Shown here: positions 37,070 through 49,199 of the stretch, one piece after another
Layout of the letters: every line of letters starts with the position of its first letter
How positions within the stretch are numbered: position 1 is the first letter of the stretch
DNA from: Xestospongia muta
Taxonomy: Eukaryota > Porifera > Demospongiae > Haplosclerida > Petrosiidae
Length of the DNA stretch: 64,000 bases
NCBI GenBank assembly: GCA_963693285.1
Contig: OY848917.1
Location: 31,693,245-31,757,244, forward strand
Direction: 5' to 3'
Made by a program: the position numbers and the translations under genes
The notes under the pieces: generated by a model
Databases searched by the model: none
Told to the model about the DNA's origin: nothing
What the model saw: only the letters and a program-made list of their open reading frames with translations

Positions 37070-40000
37070 TCAGACAAAAGACATTTTAGTGGTCTTCTTT
37101 CTCAGCACCAGTACTACCACTAAAACTATTGTCACTATGACAAATAGTAGTGCTCCAAGACCTACTACAACTCCAACAATTACACCAAGATTATAATCAT
37201 CAGTTGATTGTTGTACTGTAGGAGGTAATACAATATAAAGTATGAGAACAATTAATATTTTCAACTATAATAATTTATCATGTAAGAAAAAATTTTAATT
37301 CTGACTTACTTGTCACTTCATCCTTGCAAGAGTCTCCTATAAATCCAGGTAAACAATGACAGCTATAATTCCTACCATGAGGTTGACATGTACCACCATT
37401 ACAAGGGTTAGGATCACAGGGTGAATGAACTACTAACAATTAGTTAATTTAGTTTGCTCATAATAACAGTGAATCCTCACCAGTAGTATTACAACTGTCT
37501 CCTTCATAGCCTTCTTCACAAGCACACATATTAGTATCCATGCAAGAACCATGAACACATGGTGGATTACATGTAACTAATGTTTAATCATGTGAGGACA
37601 TTTTTTATAATTCTGACTTACTTGTCACTTCATCCTTGCAAGACTCTCCTATAAATCCAGGTAAACAATGACAGCTATAATTCCTACCATGAGGTTGACA
37701 TGTACCACCATTACAAGGGTTAGGATCACAGGGTGAATGAACTATTAACAATTAGTTAATTTAATTTGCTCATAATAACAGTGAATCCTCACCAGTAGTA
37801 TTACAATTGTCTCCTTCATAACCTTCTTCACAAGCACACATATTAGTATCCACACAAGAACCATGAACACATGGTGGATTACATGTAACTAATGTTCAAT
37901 ACTGAATAGAAGCCATAAATAATTATCTTACTTGTTTGTTTTTCTTCACAATATTCTCCAGTAAAGCCAGGTAGACATGTACAGATGTAGTTTCCAGCAT
38001 GATACTGACATGTACCATTATTGTAACAAAGATTTTTATCACATGTTGAGTAAACTATAATATTAATACAAATAGTCTATCCATTGAATTATGTAACTGT
38101 ATCATTCATTACCTATGATATCACAAGTGTCTCCTTTATAGCCTTCTCCACAAGCACACCCATTAGTATCCACACAAGCACCATGAACACAGGATGGATT
38201 ACAACTTACTATAAATGAGATAGAAGTCAGTAGAGTGAATGAGTGTTAATTACTTACCTGGTTTGGATAAATTAACTAGTTGTTCAAGTTCCTGTCCTCC
38301 TCGATATGTAGCTTCTCCGATCTCAATTCTTCCAGTAGCTGCTATATCGAACTTACAGAACACATCATCTCCACAAGTCTCATTAGCCTTCTTTTCCAGA
38401 GCAGTATCAGCAAAGGAAGGTTCATACACAGGAGTGAATGATGGAAAATAATATGCAGACCAGCTTTGTCCAATTTGATATGTAAACAAACTGTCAATAG
38501 GATCATCAATGATCCCTAAATAAAACTTAGAATTATTGTAAATTTCTAACTAGCATACACTTACATGTGATTCCAAATTTTTCATGTATCTCTTGTATAG
38601 TAGAGTTTAATGATAATATTATTCCATTTCCACTTGGAGTAAGGTCATCTGTCTTATCACCATTATATGGACCCATTAATCCTTGAGTTTTGCTTTGATA
38701 ACTCTCTGGGAGACTAACAATCAGGACAGATATAAAACCATTTTGTTCTTGTACTTGTAGAAATGCACCACTTGAAAAGGTAGCACTGAGTGTGGTGTTA
38801 CCAGATTTAATGATGGTCACATTTTCAAAATCTTGAATTTTTAATTCATCAAAGTTAACTCTTTCTCCATCAACAAGAGTGATCACAGAAGCGATATTGT
38901 CTACTGTTTCTATTTCAAACTGAACTGTACTTGAACTCTTTTCTTTGGCTACACAAGCTGAGATGACAGTAGCCTCTGCAACACTTCCCAATGAAGTTTT
39001 AACTTCAATCATTCTTCCTTGTAGTGTAAATGATTGATCATTTGTCTCAATGAAAACAAACTCTCCTTTTCCATTAAATGTGTACTTGTGAAGATCAAGA
39101 GTCACAATATGTGGATCACCAATTATGATAGCTAATGAATGACAGATTGTTATAAATTAAACAAGAAACTAAGTGTTAATCTTACAAATTGAAACAATAC
39201 TGTCATTCATGCTAGTTATCCATGAACCATATTCTATAATATCATTAATATGATGCATACTCACCAGGTATTGGAGGTTGATAAGCTGTTCCATTATCTG
39301 AAGGACGTCTTTGATAGTAAATATTACAACTAGTTCGTGTTCCTTTACAACAGAAGATATATGGCAGGATATCTTCAAATTGATGTTTGATCAAGTTACT
39401 CAAGTATTTCAATCTAGTACTACCAACTGTGGATACTTTATCCACTGATCCTCCACCTGGTGGTCCCACAATTAGATTACCATCTCTACCATAGCAACAT
39501 TCATTACCTGCTCCTTCATTAGTCCTACAGGTGTACATAATTATATTAATAATATAACATGTGCATATAAGACAGTACACAGACCATTGTATAGTAGCTA
39601 TACTGCTATTTTTCAAATACAAACTACCTCTCAATACTATAACATATTAGTTTGTTATTGATGTCACTCATTAGTTATGTAGTAGTGAATAAGATACCTA
39701 AATAGATCTATAATATATGCTCACATAATGGTTTCCTCATATAATTAGTTCATAATCTACACTAATGACTTTAATCGTTTATAACACTGTACAATTAAGT
39801 ATCCATATCTTGGATTCTAATTAAATTTAATTCCATATTATTACAGCTATATACTAAATAGTTAATGTATGCTAGCACATTATGTGTATAAGCATTACAT
39901 CTGATGATGGTTCTTAGTAAGTACTTGCATATAGCTAGTTTAGTGTGTCACAACTCTATGCATACATATCTCTAGCTAAATCCAAATGCTTTCTAACACT

Positions 40001-43000
40001 CAATAAATGTACTCAACAACCTGCTTATATATAGTACCATATATATAGTCAGACTAATGTATGAAACTAACATGATTTAATTTGTTAAAAGTGACATATG
40101 AAATCATGTTTAGCAGTGATATAAAATTTAGTGGTAATATATATATGTGTGTGTGTGTGTGAATTACATACACTACTCTACATAGACTGTTAACTTACAT
40201 AATATTACTAGCTATATCTACCCATATCATATCCTGCTTGAATAAATAATTTGATAGAAGAAAGGATATCTACAGTTGTATACATTAACTGTTGACTTAC
40301 GTTACTACCAACATCTTATGCTGCTTGAATAAACAATTTAGTAGCACAAAATACAACACAGGATATCTACTATTTTATATCATACTTGTTTGCCATACAG
40401 GATACCTGTATATAACCACATAGTCTCATATGATATGAGATAAGACTATGGGATTACAAGGAAATTCTGATGGCAAAGCTGGACAATATTGTTCTACATA
40501 GACTGTTGACTTATATTACTACCTACACCATATGGTGAATTAGTAATACTTAGAAGAAGACAAGATATTAACTACTCTACATAGACTGTTTACTAAATGA
40601 CTTACATACTGTATATAATATTAAGTGTTGAGTCTCTGTATAGTTGATAACACAGTTATTAGTCTTCTAGTTACTCAAAGTAGATGATAGTAAATCTTTT
40701 GGAAAAGGATTTCGCAATAATTCATTTAGTAAACAATAACTTTCTTCTTAGTACTACTAATTTGCTTACTTTAAACCATGTGATGTGGGTAGAAATTGTT
40801 TATTTTATAAGTTATCTTTACTACTAATTCCACCCACTTTGTATAATATATAAGATTATCTTCTATATACAAACTGTTTCCTATGAAGTACCTCTAGTAG
40901 TTACAAAACCACTAATCGTTTAGTTTAGTCATTAATATTTAGTGGAATAGTCTAGCTATGAAGGTTAAAGCTTAATGTCAATGTGTAAATGTAGTCATAA
41001 CTTAAATGATTATATGATTATGTAACCTGTTAAAAGTGGACAATTGTTTTAACCAAGTTATTATTCAATGCATTGCCACTCTAAATAGAATGTCTATCAT
41101 ATATAGCTAACTGATGTCTATTACAAATTAAATTTACTTTTGGTTTATTATTATGTATAGAAAGATTATTCTACTAAGAGAGTAGCTTTGGCAATTAAAG
41201 AGTAATAACTTAATTAGTTAAAATAACTGATAAGATTTAAGATTTAATTACTCACAGTACATTGGTTAGTAAGTCACAATATTTATAGTGTATATATTGG
41301 ATCAATTTACCTTGTAATAGTCCTTTGATGAAAACATTTAAAAGCTTTAGGATGAAAAAATCCTATCAGTCTTGTATCTCTATCTTCAATGAGTCCACTG
41401 TTCACAGTTCTAGCTTGACCAATAGTGGGTGGACATGGGAAATCAGAATTCACTTTATCTAATAATTGTTGACCAATACTAGATGGTTCACTGGTAGACC
41501 ATGCTTTACATGCAGACCATAGTTTAGTACCACTAGATTGTTTATTGGTTGATACTATCCATATTATATCTGTCCATTGAGTGACTCTCCCTTCTGATTT
41601 ATCAAACAATGTTAGATTTTGCAAATTACTACCTTTAGCTTCAATAGAAATTACAGCAGCATAAACAGAGTGATTACTGGAGTGAGATATAGTAGGTACT
41701 GTGACAGCAGCTGACCCAGTATTAGCTACATTACTGTCTAGTGTGGCCACTTGTTCTAATGTAGGGACATCATTAGATATCTGGAAGTTATGTAACTTAA
41801 TATCAACAAGTAAATCTGAGGAAGCAATGACATCTTGTAATGGTTTAGTTAGAGATACTGTTGACCATGTTATTGTAATATCATCTCCTACATGAATTGG
41901 TAGTTCATGAGAGCTAATGTCAACATGATTATCATCTTCAATGCGTCCTAAAGATAAGGTTAATCAAAAATTACTTAAAGTTTTACTTACGTGAATAAAA
42001 TGATGACTGTCTTGGATATTTAAATCCATTATGAAACAGTTGTACATTGACTCTTCCTATCTTTGTTAGTCTAGGTGTAACACATAATACTTGTATTTGA
42101 CTAACATAGACACCATCCACTTTAATGCCATCAAATAAGCAATATAACTTATCAGTAGGTTTAATATAAGTGGGTCCAATTAGTATAACCTGTACACCAC
42201 CTAATATATGACCATACCATGGATTAAGTTGAAGAGCACCTATTAGTAACACTAATGACTGATTATTAAAATAGGTTTACTTGTCTAACCTGTATTGATA
42301 ATGTTTAAATTCATTCCTGTTAAGTATGTATATCCTTGTGCATTTAGAGAATGATAGTATTTCTTACTTCCATGTCCAATTACACTAAGACCAGCAGTAA
42401 TATCAGTGTGACGTAAAACATGAGGTAAAAGGTCATCAAACTCATGAACTGTTCCATATCCTATAATGTCATCATTATAATCATGAATAGGTTCCCAGTC
42501 CCAGTTATAAGGTTTATCATCTAATAGAACATCAGCTGTGTTAGTTGCTGCAATTTGTATGTAACGATAATCAAACCAGTTAGTCAATGACGTATTCAGT
42601 GGTACATAGACAACTTTGTTAATGTACTGTTCAATAGGAGGTATCACACTTAGTGTTTCATGGATATATGAATAGGAGTCTTTCTCATGACCTTCTGAAA
42701 GAAGTTGAGATACAAGTATCGGCTTATCAGATTCAATGGTACAATAGGTAATTGGATTAAAGTAAGTACTTGTAAACTTCCAGTCACCAGGATATGTCAA
42801 AAATATAGTATTAATTATTGTATTGTTACAAGTTTGAGCGATAGTGGTTTCTCCTTCAGAGGCCACAATCTTTGTATATTGCTGCACTGATGCTTCAGGA
42901 AATGGTACAAGGAGGAACTGTTTACCCCAAGTCACTGTCGGAGGAATCTGCTCTGTTACATAATCACAATATCCACCCCACCGCCAAAGATACCGACTTT

Positions 43001-43829
43001 GTGAGGTGTAAATATCCCACCACCATTGTTCATTTGACACTATACCACACTCATGTCCACTGACAACTGTTAAAGGTTTATTTGAGACAATTTGAGTACC
43101 AGTTAAATCATCTGCAGCTCCAATCAGAAGTGTTTGCATCAAATGTAGTGTAATGGTATAGGTATTGCCAGTATTGATAATAGTAGTTGGGTTGCTTGAA
43201 TTTTGAGGGTCTTCTGGAACCTCTATCATCTGTGTAGGTACAATAGTTATAGTAGTGTTGTCCTCATTTCCAACTAAAAGAAACAGACTCTGGTCTCCCC
43301 ACCAGCTATCTATTGATACCACATAATACTCATATCGTTGTAGTCCCATATTAATGTATGGATATGCTAAGTATTCAGTATTCAATTCATAATCCACAGA
43401 CATCACAACAACTGATATAGGAATGTTGTCATCATTGGAATAGATATGAATTCCTTTGAAGCGATCAGAAAAACTTCCATGACGTGGTACAGCATTATAA
43501 GGTAGCGTTACAAGAGCAGGACTATCAACAGATACATTACCAGTGTAGTACCAACCTGTACTATCGTGGTTCCACCCAATACCTAGCTCTACTGTGAAGT
43601 TAACTGGTTGGACTGATAGTGTTGTAATGGTGAGTTTTATTGTATAGTACCAACTTGACCTTAGTATACCAACATAGAAATGAACTCCATATGTAGAAAG
43701 CTGACCATTGGTTGCCTTAGGAAAATATACAGAAATCACTGTTGGAGAAGATAATATTATATCATTTGATTACTAGTTAGTGATTAACTTACAGACTGAA
43801 GCTAATAGAACAGTCCAGACTAGCTTCAT
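37070..43829 (-). CDS. Large adhesion-type membrane protein: IgGFc-binding, TIG-like, AMOP, VWD, EGF x6, TM
   Basis: Predicted cell-surface protein of about 1,200-1,300 residues. Exon 1 (43793-43829) encodes a signal peptide (MKLVWTVLLASV). Exon 2 (42290-43738, ~483 residues) is an IgGFc-binding domain: IHIYSNDDNIPISVV, LAYPYI, GTQIVSNKPLTVVSGHECGI, WGKQFLLVPFP, SEGHEKDSYSY. Exon 3 (41991-42239) looks like a TIG-type beta domain (GGVQVILIGP). Exons 4 and 5 (41311-41947, 39265-39524) end in an AMOP domain (CKAWSTSE, NECCYGRDGNLIVGPPGGGS, CCKGTRTSCNIYYQRRPSD). A short exon leads into a VWD domain (IIIGDPHIVTLD, GLMGPYNGDKTDDLTPSG) and its C-terminal part (CGDDVFCKFDIAATG). Then come six EGF repeats in two alternating types (CNPPCVHGSC..CACEEGYEGD and CDPNPCNGGTC..CHCLPGF), a transmembrane helix (LGVIVGVVVGLGALLFVIVT) and a short basic tail. 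The AMOP-VWD-EGF core recalls mucin-4 and SUSD2, with IgGFc-binding in place of NIDO. Confidence 0.87.
37309..37930. repeat. Tandem duplication (~311 bp period) of an EGF exon pair
   Basis: The blocks at about 37309-37619 and 37620-37930 each contain one exon of each EGF type plus the introns. They are nearly identical, including intron sequence (tagttaattta, gtgaatcctcaccagtag). A third, more diverged pair follows at 37930-38215. It is an exon-pair duplication within the receptor gene. Confidence 0.9.
40440..41140 (+). repeat. Dispersed noncoding repeat, copy 2, inside receptor intron
   Basis: Lies in the ~1.8-kb intron separating the two AMOP exons. Same orientation and order of blocks as 35290-35765, with extra sequence in its 5' half, including repeated tacatagactgtt(g/t)actta elements that also occur at 40170-40380. 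Confidence 0.8.
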
Positions 43830-44229
43830 TTTGATCTTTCTCTCTTCCTATATGGATAAACAAGTGCACTCTTGTAAATCCAGTCATAGTTTTTTAATGG
43901 CTTCAGTGTTATAACTTGTGTGATAACATACTGAACTGTATATTTTAAGTAATAGTACTAGTGATAATGTACTGTTATTGTGTTATCAATATAGTGTTAA
44001 CATAATGTCGACTGTTGATCAAACTAATATTACAATAACATTATATAAGTTATCTAGAGTAATTTATAAGTTGATTATTCAAATAGTGAATAACAAAATT
44101 TAAATCAATCTACACAAAGTCTAATATAATAGAACTAAGTAGAATATATAGTGTACTGGTATTATATGTACATGTTAACTAGTTTGACTATATAACCCTT
44201 CCTTTGTTTAAGTAACCAAAAATCTAATT
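43830..44229. other. Upstream region of the receptor gene, no other gene
   Basis: AT-rich DNA directly upstream of the signal-peptide exon. The promoter is presumably here. No coding signal recognised. Confidence 0.5.
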
Positions 44230-44700
44230 GTGGTCTTGTGGTTCATTTTGCATTAAATAGTTGAGAATATCTATACGAGTGACTATACCATGTATATGTT
44301 GTTTTTGTTTAATAACTCCTTTATTAGTAGCTATGAGAGAGAAAGAGAGAGAGAGAACTAGACAGTGAAAGTGCTCAATTACCTGATAAACAGTAACTGA
44401 TGCCTAATTTAATTCTTCAGGTTCAACTAATATAGAGCCTATAGGATCCACACCAATAACCTAGTGAATTTATTTTTAAAAAGTTTTAAGCACATTTTAT
44501 AATATTGGTGTTGCAAAAGTAGTAATTGTGTCAAGTTAGAAGGGTCAAACATTTTCTGGTATACAGTATGTTAACACATATATGGTCTATAGGAATATAG
44601 TGATTTCCTGACCTGCTGGATTAAAAGCAGCTATGGTTGTTTTATGAATTATCTCTGCTTCCAGAGCCCTTAGTATAAATACCTTAGAGAGAAAAACAAC
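44230..44700 (-). pseudogene. Cystathionine beta-synthase fragment, copy B
   Basis: A second CBS fragment, largely collinear with copy A. The block at about 44386-44462 encodes VIGVDPIGSILVEPEELN, then an in-frame TAG, then ASVTVYQ. A degenerate match to the VYILEALG block lies at about 44620-44690, where the donor (cag|gtcagg) lost in copy A is still present. After the CT microsatellite (44333-44356) the exon that follows is not the VEGIGYDS exon but a C-terminal one at 44230-44330, reading QKQHIHGIVTRIDILNYLMQ and a stop. That is the end of the CBS regulatory domain. The stop and the missing exons make it a pseudogene. Confidence 0.75.
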
Positions 44701-44789
44701 AGAAATAATGAGTTATACCATATACATGTACATGTGTAGTACACATGTATTACATATATATTCAAATACATATACATTTACATGTACAT

Positions 44790-44955
44790 ATACATTCGTC
44801 CATTCATCTATCTATCCATTTATCCATGTATCTATCCACACAAAAGTCATCTGTCCATGTACTTATCAATCTATTCACTAATTGATTTACCCACCTATCT
44901 GTTCATTAGTCCATCTATCTGTTCATTAGTCCATCTATCCATAAAACATCCATTC
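44790..44955. repeat. Degenerate tetranucleotide repeat (CATC/ATCT)
   Basis: Imperfect repeats of atct, atcc and cattcatc over about 165 bp. An open frame across it (rich in Tyr, Ile, Ser, Pro, Leu) is a product of the repeat, not a gene. Confidence 0.85.
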
Positions 44956-44960
44956 AACCA

Positions 44961-45170
44961 GGTGGATTCTCTTAACAAAAAAGACAAAGAAATTTCAAAA
45001 CTTCAAGAATCCCTACATTTCCATTCTGAGGATAGCAAAGAGCTTCAACATTTTGTTAATATAGCACTAAATGAGAAATTCTCCAACAAATTGAATCAAG
45101 AATTGATAAATACACAAAGGAAAGAGACACAGCAAAAGAGAACTTGAAACAATTCAAAATAAGTTATAAA
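44961..45170 (+). pseudogene. Possible broken coiled-coil exon
   Basis: After an AG (accag|gtggattc) the frame encodes VDSLNKKDKEISKLQES, FHSEDSKELQHFVNIAL and so on, with Leu/Ile heptads and many charged residues. The coiled-coil character then continues in another frame (IDKYTKERDTAKENLKQF) and ends in a stop, so there seems to be a frameshift. No donor or neighbouring exons found. I do not recognise the protein. It may be an eroded exon or chance. Confidence 0.3.
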
Positions 45171-46339
45171 GTGCTGTGATATGATTTTTACATTCTATGA
45201 GTTCTCATTCCTTGGTGTCCAGGTCTGAGTCTTCAGCCTCTAGAGCAGAACATAAATTTTATATTGTCTCTTCTAGTTCTCTTAGTCTGTCATTAGAGGC
45301 TGGGTCAGTGGACAAATGTAAAGTTGAATGGATGTATAGTATTTTAAAGTGTTCGCAGTAGAGCATAAAGTATAGATTAGATTTTTAACCACACCCACCA
45401 AATTTATAACTTCTAATGGTTACTTGCCATTTTCATATTGTTTTAATTTACTTCTAATCATTTGACGCACCCCTCCAATTGAGCAGAGACTCATTCTAAA
45501 TTACTTTGAAGACATTTCTTCTCCTCTTGTAAAACATAACTTCAGACAATCCTTACAGAAATGGATGCAACTGGATCATGTGACTATTATGTGATCAGAG
45601 CTTGCCAAACTATAACTACCCACTCACATAACGAGAGATGCATAAGGAATTTATAATAACTACATATATTGAGACATACATGTACATTATGTCTCAATAT
45701 ATGTAGATGTACACATACAGTTGATAAGAACATTAAAATGGCGACAAAGACATAGATACAACTATACCTGTATATCAGTTATGGAAAACCCAGTGTTACC
45801 AGTAATTACTACGAATATATTCTGCTTTGCAGAACTTGTTTGACTGGTCTGACTGGTTTTAGAAGAAGTAGCTGTGTGGAAGGACGGTGTTTAGTAACTG
45901 ATAATTTGAAAAGGGTGGAGGAGGAAGTGGTGTTTGATTGTTTTAGATGTACATGTACATGTGAACTAGGGAAATGAAATGTAAGTGGTGAGGGAATAGG
46001 AATGAAAGTGGTAGTATGGCAATGAGACTAAAGTATGTAGTATGGGTATCAGACTATAATAATAATATGCTGGATATGGAAATCAGACTATAATGAGAAC
46101 AAGGTATAGGATTATGAAATTATCTGAAATGTTTACATGAAGTTAGGTCTAAAGGTCATTGTTTAGTAGAGTAGTTGTCCCTGCTCAGAAATAATGTTAG
46201 AGAACGCAATAAAAACTAAAGAGACTCATCAATTAACATGTATGTACATGTATATTCATTAACAAAGAAGGTACCTGAGACTATACAGCCAGTGCCTCTT
46301 CTTTACCAAGCTGAGATTATCATCTTTCCAGAAGACAAG
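45171..46339. other. Noncoding stretch with a perfect palindrome
   Basis: No gene recognised. A perfect 19-bp inverted repeat with a 9-bp loop lies at 45660-45706 (CTACATATATTGAGACATA and its inverse). Confidence 0.55.
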
Positions 46340-46695
46340 ACAAAGATGAAATAGCAGCCAAACTACCAATACTTCCATCAATCAAGTCATCACTTTATTG
46401 AGAGCTCAGAAAAAGACTACCTCCAATGGCCCACGCAAGGGAAGAAGTTATGTTTGAAGGTGAATGGACACAAATTTTAGTTGTGAGCAATTTCTACTAA
46501 CTGAAGATGGAGAAAGAGACAAGATCATTATATTCTCCACAACAGAAAACCTGCATGAACTCGCTTGCAAGTGCTGATGATGTGTTTGTGGATGGAACAT
46601 TCCACACTTCCCCACAGCTATTCTACCAATTTTTCACTATACATGCAATAAGGTACGGTCATCATTTTCCTCTGGTCTACTGTAATGGATTATAA
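46340..46695 (+). pseudogene. MULE transposase fragment, second copy
   Basis: About 350 bp similar to 34150-34470. It reads FLLTEDGERDKIIIFSTTEN, then ADDVFVDGTFHTSPQLFYQF, FTIHAIRYGHHFPLVYCNGL and a stop. The D-G-T-F..F.Q..TIH core of the MULE domain is intact, but the flanks are broken and nothing matching the C-terminal part follows. Confidence 0.75.
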
Positions 46696-49080
46696 ATGAC
46701 ATGAATCAGTACTTGTATCATATATGTCAATAGATCAAAAGACATTAGATATGATGTATGAAATATTACCTAGTACTATTTGCTATTAATGGTATAAGCA
46801 GTCAATAACTTGTTGTAACAATTGAAAACACAATTTATATATGTTTCTTGTTTTAAATGTTCTAATTACAAACCTCAACAAGTTCATAAACAAGGTGATT
46901 TAGATACTTCAAGGATATGTAAACACAAACAGACTGATTGACGTTATATCTAATGGACCATTATATTAGTCATTTGGCAGGAGATTATCTAGTGAGTGTG
47001 TTTTGTGTATCATACATGTTTACTGTTATTATTAATATAGCTATTATTTAAAATCACTGCTTCATATATAGAAGTATGCATATGATCAAATTTATTGCTA
47101 TTACTTATGTAGATCATAAAACAGTGAACAAAGCTCAATTTCTTGGCTGATTTCATGGCATTTCATAACTTCACTATCTTGTGGCTGTTTATTCACATTC
47201 CCAACTTCTTCAACCTTTCCAAAGCTGTGTTTCTGGATATTTTAATCAAGTCAACAAGAAGAATGTCTACACATCTATTTTGTTTATGTTGTAAGTATAC
47301 TATTTTTAAAAATCTGTGAAAAACTTCAAAAACATATTTGTATTTACACAGGATACCACTCTATAACATGTAAGTCAATGATGCATATACTATAGTTTGC
47401 ATTAAAATAAGGATAAACCTCTCCTTCCCTTGATTGTTAAGAGTACAGGTTAAAAATTCTCCAAGCACATTCCATACACACAGCATTAGCATTTTAGCAT
47501 TAAATTTAGCATTACATTATTTTATGGATTGGTCATTCTTCATAACTTCCATATCTACAATATTATCTTAAAGCAACATAAATTAAAGTGACAAATATGT
47601 ACATGAACTGAATGGGCATGTATCAGACATACCCTCCACATGTGATCAAAGCCTGTACATGTTGTCAGTTCATTACTCACTAAACATTGAACTTTTCATT
47701 TTAATTTATATTTATAATAAATGTACAAGTTAGTGTAATGGTCTAATGATTTGATATGTTCACTAAGTTCCATAACACTGAGTGATTGTTAAATATTCTG
47801 CTATAGACACATTTATTACAAGATGCTCAATGTATGAATGTGTAAGCATTAATTAATGAATACATTATAATTACTACAAACTCATTTGAGTTGAGTTCTA
47901 TAAAGTTGTTGTTTTTATATCAATTTTGTAATTCTATAACTATGAAATAAATTATTTATAATTTTGTGTGATCCTAATGACATCTTCGTAAATTTATCCA
48001 CAAAATGTACAAAATACCATGAGTGTCCTGATTTTAACAATCAATGAATTGATAAGCCATGCACTGTTGTGGTTAATTATTTAATGTTGTTTTAATGCTT
48101 CTTTTTATTATCTTGCTTTGTAGATTATGAGCAATCATGTCATATGAAGTAACTGTTGGTGAGCTATTGTACTTATACAAAGTACATAATGAATGAAGAT
48201 ATTTATATGGACATAACTCTGAGTACATTAAAATGTTTATTACTATAAAATAGTGTAAAAGATGTATTTGTTTAATTTTATTAATGTTGGAACATATTAT
48301 TGTATATAATTTATTTGACTTTATATATTGCTCACTTACTCCATGTTCCTCATTTATTTCCACTGAAGTGGACAGAAAAACAATTATTCAGAAGACAGTA
48401 AACTACATGGCCAGCATAGCAATTGTTTGCTGGGTTGGTTATTCCAGGAGATAGTATTGCTTAAGGATAAAAGGGGTTAAAAATTACGTCCGTTAATAAC
48501 CATTTATAAGTTTTATCCTACCATTTTGCATAGTAGTGTTAAGATTGAGCGAGTGGGCGTCTTGGGACGAGGCTAAATAATATTGCTGACATTTGTGTTA
48601 GTCAAATTTCTTTCAAGAGATAACTTACCTACCACATGATGTAAGTTAAACGGTATACTGGCACTAAACGTAATTAATATATATAGTTACATAATTTCAT
48701 GTTAATTGCATTTTGTGCATGCCTACTATTGTTGCCCAAATGTTTAAAGGCACACCTATTTTTCTATCTTAGTAAAGGTCTGTCTACATTGTGTTTGAGC
48801 AGTCTCATTATTATATTGTAGAAAGTTACCTACCGTAACTTATCTAAAAATTGTAATAGTAGATTTGATAAATTAATTTTACAGCTGAAATTTTAATTAA
48901 TAGAGGTCAATTGAGAAATACATGAATTTTTTAGAGGGCGTTGTCTCGTTTTAAAAAAAAAGAACGTGTTTCTCGACATTGTGACTTGTGTTTAATAGAC
49001 TAATTTAAACAGTTATTTTTGTCAAGTATAATTATTTTTTTAAAATTAGAGTGCTGAATTTCTCGGAAGTTACGGTATCA
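46696..49080. other. Intergenic, no gene seen
   Basis: AT-rich DNA of about 2.4 kb without a coding signal I can defend on either strand. No strong repeats apart from short AT runs. Confidence 0.5.
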
Positions 49081-49199
49081 TGGATTCTGTGACGTGGCAT
49101 GCAGGTATTCTATAAATACCCTTGCAAACCAAACCAGAGCAGAGTGTACAGGTCTGAACACAATTTCTTATCTACATTGCAGAGACAAAGAGAAAAGCT
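49040..49199 (+). promoter_or_regulatory. Promoter of small-protein paralog 1, conserved with paralog 2
   Basis: Aligns with 59872-60021 upstream of the second paralog. Shared blocks are agagtgctgaat, ttacggtat, gcaggtattc(t/a)(a/t)taaat, cttgcaaacca, caggtctgaa and gagacaaagag, in the same order and spacing up to the ATG. tattctataaatac near 49107-49120 is TATA-like, about 80 bp before the ATG. Conservation over about 150 bp in noncoding DNA suggests a shared promoter and 5' leader, or a recent duplication. Confidence 0.6.

Noticed and set aside
44782..44960. Open frame rich in Tyr/Ile/Ser/Pro repeats
   Set aside because: It is a direct read of a degenerate tetranucleotide repeat.
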